A DNA stretch of 64,000 nt, from contig NC_019875.2 of NCBI RefSeq assembly GCF_002234675.1, forward strand, positions 24,084,299 through 24,148,298, in the 5' to 3' direction. The notes below the pieces were generated by a model, which ran no database searches, was not told the DNA's origin, and saw nothing but the letters and a program-made list of their open reading frames with translations. The stretch comes from Oryzias latipes (lineage: Eukaryota > Chordata > Actinopteri > Beloniformes > Adrianichthyidae). Below are positions 55,680 through 64,000 of this stretch, one piece after another (positions within the stretch are counted from its first letter, which is position 1; each line of letters begins with the position of its first letter). The position numbers and the translations under genes are program-made.

Positions 55680-56190
55680 CAGAGACCTGGACTGACTGAC
55701 TCCTCCCCCTCACGTTCCAAACAGGAAGTACCCGCTGGCTCCAAGGAGCCAAAATCCTATAGACTTCTAAAGAGAAACAAACAGCTGTTAGTCAGTCATT
55801 CTATGGGTCAGATTAACCATTCTTGTTGTGATACCCTTTTAAACATGTTTTTGCTAATTCCAGTTATTTGTTTTACAAAACTGTTTCTTTATCACAAGTT
55901 ATTCAAATTATAGACTGACCAACAGATGCCTCAGTAATAGCATGTGCCACCTTGAATGTTTGTTTGACAAATTCCACCAAGCTCACTTTCAGTGGAAGCA
56001 GTGTGGACTTTCAACAAGCTTACTCCTGATTGGCGACAGTAGTTGCCATAGAAATGTTGACTCAGATCAATCACTGTCAACTGGCTCCAACGTGGTGACG
56101 TCTTTATCACAGAGAAACGACGACAGAATTGAATTTGTTATGATGGATCTGGAAGTAAATGGGTGACGTCACACTCGCTCAGACCTTTTC
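55680..56190. repeat. Dispersed repeat, inverted relative of 26110-26690
   Basis: Reverse-complemented, it aligns block by block with 26110-26690: tggctccttggagccagcgg, acttcctgtttggaacgtga and a middle containing tttctatggcaac and the gtgacgtcac motif. It is non-coding and another insertion in the KDZ-like transposon. Confidence 0.6.
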
Positions 56191-56486
56191 TCTGATCCAG
56201 TCAAACTGCTTTTTTACCAGTTTTATTCCAGAAATCATTTTGGATAAGAGGAAAGACATCTTCAGCTCAAAACCAAGTCTTCATGACCTTTTTTTTTTAT
56301 AACTTTTCTTTTTAAAATTCAGAACTAATAACCTGCACATTCTTACAAAACTGTTAGACTTCAATTGCTACCTTAATTTAATTGTAAAACTAACAACCAT
56401 TGTCATTGATATGGCAATATTTTCCCCAAATCTTATCAGAATGTGGAACTGGAGACATAAAAATTCTGCTTTTCCTATTTTCAGCT

Positions 56487-57180
56487 GAATCTGCCACGAG
56501 GCTCGACAACGTCTTCCATCAACTGCAAAGCGGTGATCGCTGTGGCCACCAAAACATCCAAATGTCAGGCGGGCTACAAAGATTTCAGGCCAAAAGAGAA
56601 CGCCTCACATGTGATGAAGTGTCTGTATTGGTATGTATTTACCATCTGTGACTCAGAGTCATTAACCAATTGTCGATCTGTTCACAGTGTTGTATGATAA
56701 TTTAAATTTTGACGATGACGATACAAAAATTGCTGCCAAACCTGCCAAAAAGTCCCGCCTCTTACCACACACATGTTGTGCCCCCTAAGGTGCCCTAAGT
56801 TCCCTGATCAAGCAGAAACGTGCTTTGACTGGATGAAGGCCTTGTATCAGGTATACTGGTAATAATAATTTTACATTCACCTCAGTCTGTTGTTGTTCCT
56901 CATTATTCATGGAAGCTTGATGACACCACATCTTCAATCTGCATGAACTCTAGTTTGATTAGAAACTTTCATTTGTGAACCGTCAGCAGATCTGGTCATG
57001 TCTCACCAAAACAACCACACTAATCATTTTATCATTTTCATCCATTAAGGTTGGAAAAACCAGCAGCCCTCCAGTGCTTCAGCCGTCCAACCATCAACCG
57101 TTTCAGACATCCATCCTCCCACCACTTCAGCCCCACAGCCGTCCACCAGTGTGCCAACTTCGGACATTTTACTATCCTGG
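56487..57180 (+). other. Possible remnant exons of a second gene in the KDZ-like element, unrecognised
   Basis: Three blocks have splice-like borders: 56487-56631 (attttcag ... attg|gtatgt), about 56690-56788 (gttcacag ... cctaag|gtgcc) and about 57050-57180 (Ser/Thr/Pro-rich in more than one frame, ending cctg|gtac). They do not join into a single open frame. One frame of the middle block reads LYDNLNFDDDDTKIAAKPAK and then stops. No family is recognised; decay or misread borders are both possible. Confidence 0.25.
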
Positions 57181-59910
57181 TACAATCTTATTTTTCTGCA
57201 CAGTTAGCAAAAATGATATGTTTTTTAGATATTCCTGTGTTTTTTATCCTCAACAAATGTTTCTCCAAAGAAATATGAAAATACAGAATAATTCATCTGG
57301 TGGTTATTTTTACTCTTTTCCTCAAATCTTTAATAAGAAAAAAATAATTCAGTTCAAGTTTACTTGTGCTTTTCTTTTTAATGGGCATTACAGTTGATAT
57401 AAAACATATAACATGCAATTAAAATGTTTTGTAGTTAAAAACATTTTACACACTATTAAAAGATTCTATAAAATATTATTTAAATAAAAAAGGATTCCTT
57501 TCCAAGAAAATGTTGACTACCGTATATCTTACAATAGTAGCCCTGGCGTTTATTCCATCACAGACAGAACAGTGATGGTTAATGGGTTTATTTTGCAGCA
57601 AAATTTCATCAAGAAATGCAGACAAACACCAGCAGATGAACATTTCAGGATTTATTCAAATGATGAGAATATTGGATTGTGTTCTGATCAGCACTGGCTG
57701 TTGACGTTTCTTTTCTCCTTGAAGCATCAGCCTCCGTATCAAAAATCATCTTGGTTGTCATGAGGATCTCTTTCCTGGAGACACGCCCACCTTTCCGTCT
57801 TTGTGCAATAATTCATGTTCAAACCAGTTCTTCTAATTTGTCGCTTTTCTTTGCATTTCCACCAGTAAAAAGTAATACGACAAAATACTTGCAGAATTTG
57901 TAAAGATTTGGATTTTGTATTATTAATTTGCCTTTTTTAGTCTTTTATTATAAAATAACTATGCATTATTACTTTATTTTAACTAACACATTTATCTTAG
58001 TTTACAGTAGTCCTCTTAAACATCTCTTAAACAAGTTTACACTTTTCATCTTTCAGAATGCAGCCGTGTGATTGGAGGAAAAGATTAATATGCAATGAGG
58101 ACATTTAAAGAAAAAAGGAGCAGTTTTTATTTTACATTATTACTATTTTAAAGTAGAACTCTAATGTATATAAATGCTTTTTTATTAATTTGTTTGGCAT
58201 ATTTACTGTGTTAGAGTTCTGATGATTGTTTTGAGTGGTAAACGTTTTTATTTTATTTATGAAACCCAGATGGAGTTAATGGAGTGCTCGTCATGTTTTA
58301 TGCTGTATATATTATTAATGAATTTATTTATTTATTTTGAAGTGCCTATTTGCAAGTAAAGAAGGCGGGGTTATGGTTAAAATACGTACGGACAATCCAG
58401 CAACGTGCCTCTTCAACATGAATTTCCATCAGTTTTTTTGCTTGGTCGCAAATAAATAAGTCCAAATAATAATCAGCCTAATTTGTTTTTTTGTTTATTT
58501 AAAATTATATTAATATTTTCTAATTTTCTTTGTCAATAAAAGGACAAAAGGGGTAGATGATGGATGCATGTCCAAGTTTTATTATTCATGTTCTACAAGT
58601 TGTTAGATATTGATTATTTGATGCTTTTGTGCTATGCGTTAAAAATCAATGTAATATTGTAATTATTCATAAATATTTGAATAATACTAATATTTCCTAC
58701 AAAGGATAACTGACACTAATCAAATTAAAAACAGTCGTCCTGTAAGCACTGAGTGAACAAACTGTAGCCCATCGTCTATCACTGTTTGATTGAACCTTCT
58801 CTACTTTTCTTGCAGGGGGGGGTCATGGCCTCTACGCTGGATTCCAAAAAAGAGACAAAAAAAACCCCGACCTCAACCCCCACTCTTAGTCAGACATGTT
58901 TATTTTTTTATTTACAATAATAAATAATATACTATGTACATTTATTTTGTTTTACTTTTTTATACTTAGTTTCCTTATTTCCTATAATATTTATTAGTAG
59001 TTGTTGTTTGTTGATGTTAGTTCTTTTTAGACCCTTTTATGTTAAAATAGACGTAAATGATCCAGATGCTGATATTCTAATATATAGACAGATTTATGAA
59101 TGAATTATTCTCAACAGAAGTTCAACGCTACTGTGGTAGCAGTTTGACTGTTTTACTGTTTAGTTTTACTGCAATCTGTCGTGCCTCACCCACTGTCCAT
59201 CCCATAAAAAGAACAATTCTACATCATTAACCTTTTATTATTTTTATTCATATGGCACATTCATAAATACAAAGTTAGAAATTATACCCCCCATTTTTCT
59301 ATCTTTATCAATGAGTTCAAACAAAACATGAACACAATAAGAAACTCTGACCATAAGAAAGCATTTAAAACATTCAATCTGTGCGTCACTTTCAATGTTT
59401 TTGTGAAAAATTTCATAATAATCCTCTGGTTTGTTTCTTTCTTGTTGCTGTTGGGAATTGTTGTTTTGAATTGTTACAGTCAATAAAGTTTGTATAAAAA
59501 ACAACTGCAATCTGTCATGCGACATGATACCTGCAAAACAAAAAGTTTGCATTAGTAATGGAAACATTAATTTCTGTAAAAAAAATAAAAATAAAAACCT
59601 GTTTGTCGCTGGGCTTATTTTTAGAACTTAACCTTCCCGATAAACGTGGGACCAATCACAAAACCAGCTTAGAGCCAAACGTCTTTTTTTATTATTTACA
59701 GTGTATTTCTAAACTCAACTAGTTGATGTTGAAAAAATACGCTTGCATGGACTTTACGACAGAGTACATCGGTCCCTAGAAATGTTATTAAACCTAAATA
59801 TTAAACCTCAGACGATCTTATTTTACGAGATTTTTCCACAGGAAAAAAAAGAAACTCGCGTCACATGACCCCGCGTCAGCCCACAGATATGATGGAAAAG
59901 ATCAGACATC
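57181..59910. other. Interior of the KDZ-like element without recognisable genes
   Basis: AT-rich DNA. A short block after cttgcag at 58815 (ggtcatggcctctacgctgg) ends in a stop and could be a terminal exon. aataaa-type signals occur near 58455 and 58535 on the plus strand. A 107-codon minus frame at 59244-59567 has no recognisable domain. Confidence 0.3.
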
Positions 59911-60834
59911 GTACACAGCATTTAGACTTGTAGTGTGAATACTTTAACATGTAAAAGAATATTGAATAAAAAAATCGCTAAGTAAATTTAGAGAACTCTC
60001 CAGTCCGTTCCTGAACAACATTCTTCCGGTTTGTTTAAATGTCCTTCAAAGTCGCAACAACACAGCATGAAACCTATACACGGGTCCGTAGAAATGTAAA
60101 TAAAAATAATTAATAAATAGCAACGTACCTTTTCACGAGATCTTCTATATGAAAAAAGAGAAACTCACGTCACGTCACGTGACCCACGTCAGGCTGCATA
60201 TATTTATGGACAAGATCAAACGCATTCAGATCCTTTGAGGAAAAGTTGAACGAAACAAACAAACTACGAACTGCATGTCTGCAATGAATGGATATTATGA
60301 AAATAAAGGGGATATATACTGCTAGAAATGTTTTCAAAAATAAATTAGTCCACAATCACTCCTATTTTATGGCATTTTCTGCGGAAAAAAAGAGAAACAT
60401 ATTAGTCACGTGACCCACGCGCACGTCTGCAGATATGAATGAAAGTTAACGTGTTTCTCCAACGTAACAGAGAGCCTTTGGGAGAAAAAGTTGAACGAAA
60501 CAAGCAAACTACAAACTGTATGTCCTAAATGAAAGCATATTTTAAAAGAAAATGGTATATTTCTCACTAGAAATGTTGTCAAAATAAAAATTAGTCTTCA
60601 AAATATCTTGTTTTATGGGATATTCCACCGAAAAAATGAACGTGCATCCGCCATGTTTTTTGCTCAAGGCAGGCCAAACCTCCAAAGTCACGTGATCCTG
60701 AGAAGGCTCGTAGAAAATGAATAGAAAAATGAAACGTATCCCCCTCACAGTTTAGGGGGCGTTTTTGTAAAACTCTCACGCATTTCCATGTGGACAAATG
60801 TAGCTACTACACATTTTAGGATGAGACTGGGTTG
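59911..60834 (-). repeat. Right terminal inverted repeat of the KDZ-like element
   Basis: This is the inverted copy of 49474-50373, with TCACGTGA at 60688, 60406 and 60175. A further diverged sub-unit (tcacatgacc at about 59862) lies inside the arm, so this side has one more unit than the left. It contains a 68-codon open frame that is the mirror of one in the left arm; both are by-products of the repeat. Confidence 0.85.
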
Positions 60835-61059
60835 TGGTGGAACTTGTCAGGATGCCAGCAATTTTCCCCCAGGCCTGTCAATACTGTTTACCTAGTGTCC
60901 AAGGCTTACATCAGTGAAAAAACACTAAAAGTATTTAATTTTTTTGGATGTTGGAGATAATATAAAGAATTTCCAGATTCAATAATTCTGGTCAAAGCAA
61001 TTGTGAAAAAAACTGTTTAGTGTATTCAGAGACGTTTTAGCCATTTTTGTGGTGAAAAC

Positions 61060-61290
61060 TAAAAGGTGCATAAAAAACACATTGACTAGAAATAATGGCT
61101 CAAAATCGAATATAATAATTGATAATAATTTCTGCAATGCAACTGATACTTTGCCTGAGTTGTGGGGGGAACTGTTGGTGCAGAATAACCCCCAGCCTCC
61201 ATGTCCCATCCCCCTTCTATTAACACACTCTTCCACTAGCTTACAGGCCCTCGTAGCCCCAAAAATCATATTTGTTTAAATCCTGAAGAC
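61060..61290. mobile_element. Copy F (partial, inverted) of the 0.5-kb MITE family
   Basis: Reverse-complemented it matches copy D: gagggcctgtaagctagtgg, ttctgcaccaacagttcccc and ccacaactcaggcaaa. The ends are eroded. Confidence 0.65.
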
Positions 61291-61317
61291 AGCGATCTCT
61301 CATGATTTGTTCATCAA

Positions 61318-61932
61318 TAGAGGTGTCATGATTAATCTTTTTATATTCCTACCATCCAACTACATCAATCTGTGCGAGGAAAGTTGTTAATCGAATTGAC
61401 CAGTGTCAGTAACAAATCTGTTATAATCGATCTTGGAAAATACCATTTGAATTGAGGCACGGTACGTTTATTTGACTATTGGGAGCAAAAATGGATCAGT
61501 CCATCATTCCAGACCAATGTTTGGAAACACTTTGAGTTTAGCTAAGACGTGTGAACATACAGTGTACTACAATGTTCTAATAATGCTCCCTTTTACATTA
61601 TTTTGATGTGGAAAAACAACAGTGGGCTGAACTTTAGGAAACTAAAATGTGAATGGATTTACAATTAACTCTTGTTTACATATTTAATTTACACTTGATT
61701 AACTAACAAGAAATACAAGGAATGGGAAAAAACTTCACCTGCACTGTTCAATACGTAGGTATTTATCACTGTGTCACACTGGTTGAATTTCTGGCTAAAG
61801 ATGTCCTGGATCGATTTTAGGTCAGCGAATCGGATCAGTCCAGTGAAGCAATATTAACTATGAATTGTATCAGCAATGACAAATGACGTTACAAAATGAA
61901 TCATTGTTTAAATGAAACATTACAGCCTTCTT
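61318..61932. mobile_element. MITE-like element, copy 2 of the pair with 38262-38937
   Basis: Same order of blocks as copy 1: catgattaatctttttatat, ttgaggcacggtacgttta, aacaacagtgggctgaactt and gatgtcctggatcgatttt. Confidence 0.65.
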
Positions 61933-62739
61933 CAATAAAATAATCTATGAACAGGAAATAATATTCCTCTTACAGTTAAGTGTTCCATCCTTGAATCCTT
62001 GAAGTTTTGTCTTCATCTAACTTTCAGCCTTTCTGTTCCAGATTCAGTCACTTACTTTGGTCACAGTTGTGAACGATCTTTGCAAATCATACAGCTTTTA
62101 AAGAGTAAACTTTTCCTTTTTCTTTTATTTTATCATCTATGTTTGAAAGCAACAACAATTTCAGTCTGTCGACTAATCTAATAGTGTGTTTATGTTATAT
62201 TCTAATGCAATGACCCAGATTCATAGTATTTTAAGACTTAAAAGTCCATTTTCTCTCTCTTTTTTAATATTATGGATCAATAAATGACTTGAACTGAAAA
62301 CTGAGTTAATCATAACAGCACATAGGATAAAAGAACATTGTAAATATATTTATTGACAGCATACTTATTCAAAAGAGTTGATTTGTCTTCAGAATACATG
62401 ACTAAGTATCTTAATCCTTGTGCAGGTAATTCTGCTTTTGTGCTCAGCTATTATTTTCACGTCTTTTTTAATTCCTGCTCTCTCTTTTACCTATTAACCT
62501 CTTTTTTTAGATCATTTTAAAACAGAATGATTGTATTGCTTTTTGCTATACACAATTAATGGGGCACTCTTCATTAGATATTTGCTGCCGTTTTTGATTC
62601 ATACAATTGAAACAGATTCAAACGCTGCTCTAAAGAGTAAAAAGAAGATATATTGAGAAAAGGGTGATTGGCGGAATAACAATTTAACAATCATATGTTT
62701 TATATAAGTCTATGATTTTATCTTATATGTCCGTGAATT

Positions 62740-62860
62740 TACCACGCAAAAAAATGAACTGCAAGCTTTCATTTATTGGAAAAGTCCGAGCTTTCAGGAA
62801 AGTCCGTGAATGCAGCACTACAAGTGGGAGTGGCTTCTTTGAGAGGTCACAACAACAATC
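62740..62860 (+). promoter_or_regulatory. Likely parl promoter/5' UTR
   Basis: This is the short block upstream of the parl ATG. It holds gcactacaagtgggagt, which resembles the ACTACAA core used by ZNF143-type sites at many housekeeping and mitochondrial genes, and gagaggtcac, a nuclear-receptor half-site of the AGGTCA type. No TATA box is obvious close to the ATG. These site calls are inference from motif appearance. Confidence 0.35.
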
Positions 62861-62940
62861 ATGGCGTGGAGGGGGTGTCTTGTGAAATGGTCCAAAATAG
62901 AGTCCATTAAATCGCAGAACACGAAGCCCTGTAGTTCGAG
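62861..62940 (+). CDS. parl: parl exon 1 (mitochondrial targeting segment)
   Basis: ATG at 62861 (caatcATGG) opens 26 codons plus AG, then a consensus donor, TCGAG|gtgagta. It reads MAWRGCLVKWSKIESIKSQN then TKPCSS. MAWRG is the start of vertebrate PARL, and the basic, hydroxylated, acid-poor segment fits a mitochondrial presequence. PARL is an inner-membrane rhomboid serine protease that cleaves PINK1, PGAM5 and SMAC, among others. Its catalytic Ser/His transmembrane core is encoded by later exons outside this window. Exon 1 ends in phase 2 and joins the G at 63585 to complete an Arg codon. Confidence 0.85.
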
Positions 62941-63584
62941 GTGAGTAAATGGAGCATCCCCTCAGCGGACAAACGTTAGATCGGGGAAAACGAAGACACG
63001 TTCGATGTTTGTCCGCGTGTTTGTCTCCTCTTCCGACAGCGGATAGTTATCTAACCGCACTGCTGCGTTCAGTCAGTCAGTCAGTCAGTGGGCTTTCAAC
63101 AGCCATCAGGGTTACTTAACTGATCAAAGCACATTCATTTAAAATTAGTTCAATTATTATTTAAAAAAAACACAATTATTCAACGCATATTCATACATTT
63201 GTATGACTTTGGATCTCTTATGTAGCTGCAAGTGTGTCATAATCGGAGGTGCCATATACTGCCTTCTGCAATAATAGAGTTGGAATAATTAACCATGACC
63301 AAGCCAGCGATTGTATATTTTGATAATAATAGCAGATTAATGAACATACTTACATAGAGATTTTAATCAGACAGAAATTCATTACAAATAATGTGTTTTT
63401 ATTTTTTTCTGGATGGAAAAATATATATATTTTTTTGTTTATTTCTTCAGCTTCCCGTTACTGTTCAAAAACACTGATGTAAAGTCATCAGACTAATCGT
63501 CCTGTATGTGTGCACATGATTAATTACGGTCTTTACATGCTTCCATTGTCGTAACAATAGATTCAACCCCTACCACCAGCAGAG
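62941..63584 (+). other. parl intron 1
   Basis: 644 bp between the gtgagt donor and the cagcagag acceptor. It contains a (cagt)n run at about 63071-63090 and an AT-rich run near 63419-63440. No repeat family is recognised. Confidence 0.75.
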
Positions 63585-63744
63585 GTTTGGTTTTCGTCGT
63601 GAAGCAAAAAGGTCGGACACCAAAAGAGGAAATGACACCAAAGAAACAAAAGCCTTGCCTCCCGAGGCGGGGATGCCAGGATCCCAACCTCCTCCCAAAA
63701 TCCGAAGGCCGAGTCTCTTCAGACCGTTCATGTTCACGGTTGGG
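63585..63744 (+). CDS. parl: parl exon 2 (matrix-side N-terminal domain)
   Basis: The acceptor is taken as ccagcagag before G TTT GGT, the only nearby AG that keeps phase with exon 1. The donor is GTT GGG|gtaggt. The exon is 160 bp and ends in phase 0. It reads FGFRREAKRSDTKRGNDT, KETKALPPEAGMPGSQPPPK then IRRPSLFRPFMFTVG. Human PARL has the same layout: a CGFRK motif, an Arg/Lys/Ser-rich variable stretch, then IRSLIKPLFFTVG just before the first transmembrane segment. The variable middle is the regulatory P-beta region in mammals, which is known to diverge. With exon 1 this gives the first 80 residues; the rest lies beyond base 64000. Confidence 0.88.
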
Positions 63745-64000
63745 GTAGGTCGTCCTTTATTTTTACTGAAATCAGCTATATCTGGTGAGAAAACAAAAAA
63801 GAGGCACAAATGAACCACAACGGCTCATGCATGAAAAGAGCTACAGAGGTCATGTGATCACGCTCTGGAGGTTTGGAGCTAAGTTGATGAATTTCATTAG
63901 GAGCCAAAGGTCAGGGGCTTTTAATTTGGACTGGTGTGGATTATTTCTGATGACATTTAGTACCGAGGGGGGTGGTTCCCTTGGTTGTTTTCTTATTCCA

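Larger units (their letters stand above)
49474..60834 (+). mobile_element. 11.4-kb KDZ/Zisupton-like DNA transposon with long inverted repeats and 7-bp TSD
   Basis: The ends CAACCCAGTCTCATCC (49474) and its reverse complement (ending 60834) are flanked by identical TGGTGGA at 49467-49473 and 60835-60841, a clean 7-bp target duplication. Arms of about 0.9 kb match in inverted orientation, near-identical over the outer 300 bp. Inside are remains of a spliced KDZ-type transposase (52823-53409), two CG-rich promoter-like blocks with donors (50640-51000 and 55080-55232), and several later insertions: a 476-bp MITE, a copy of the 0.5-kb family, L2, Tc1/mariner and other fragments. The transposase is broken by a frameshift, so the copy looks inactive, but the intact TSD and similar arm tips argue that it is not very old. 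Confidence 0.85.
60842..62739. other. Between the KDZ-like element and parl: repeats only
   Basis: MITE copy F and the 61318 element fill most of the left part. The remaining AT-rich DNA to the parl promoter holds no recognised coding sequence. Confidence 0.6.

Noticed and set aside
55942..56166. 74-codon frame in the KDZ-like element
   Set aside because: Part of a dispersed non-coding repeat that also occurs inverted at 26110-26690.

Overview
This is a eukaryotic, almost certainly teleost fish, nuclear window. It has AT-rich DNA, spliced genes with consensus GT/AG sites, L2/Maui-type LINE fragments, tRNA-derived SINEs, hAT, Tc1/mariner and KDZ/Zisupton-type transposon remains, and a long GATA microsatellite. 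Species cannot be fixed from the sequence; a percomorph is likely. Two host genes are recognisable.

(1) Left and centre, minus strand: fgf12, an FGF homologous factor (FHF1) that binds voltage-gated sodium channels inside the cell. Four exons of the long (A) form are visible: exon 1A (36718-36913), exon 2 (32375-32485, 111 bp), exon 3 (27131-27234, 104 bp) and exon 4 (17903-18101, 199 bp). Phases match throughout. The last coding exon (about 40 residues) was not found and probably lies left of base 1. Upstream of exon 1A are two further phase-1 first-exon candidates that would splice to exon 2. One at 42953-43043 resembles the FGF14 1B exon (KGxHMLQCxCG). A very short one at 47454-47472 would give a short form analogous to mammalian FGF12-B. 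So the locus appears to have three alternative promoters and N-termini within about 11 kb.

(2) Right edge, plus strand: the first two exons of parl, the mitochondrial inner-membrane rhomboid protease (62861-62940 and 63585-63744). The gene continues off the right edge. fgf12 and parl are divergent.

Between them sits an 11,361-bp DNA transposon (49474-60834). It has inverted repeats of about 0.9 kb, a perfect 7-bp target duplication (TGGTGGA) and a decayed, spliced KDZ/Zisupton-like transposase. Its ends carry repeated TCACGTGA palindromes. Several other elements are nested in it.

The rest is intron or intergenic DNA filled with repeats: a solo LTR with target duplication, two 5'-truncated L2 LINEs (one interrupted by a 1,000-N assembly gap), a broken hAT transposase, two tRNA-derived SINEs with clear boundaries (one split by a 600-bp MITE between its A and B boxes), at least six copies of one MITE-like family of about 0.5 kb, and several small palindromes. 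No tRNA, rRNA, CRISPR or prokaryotic feature is present.
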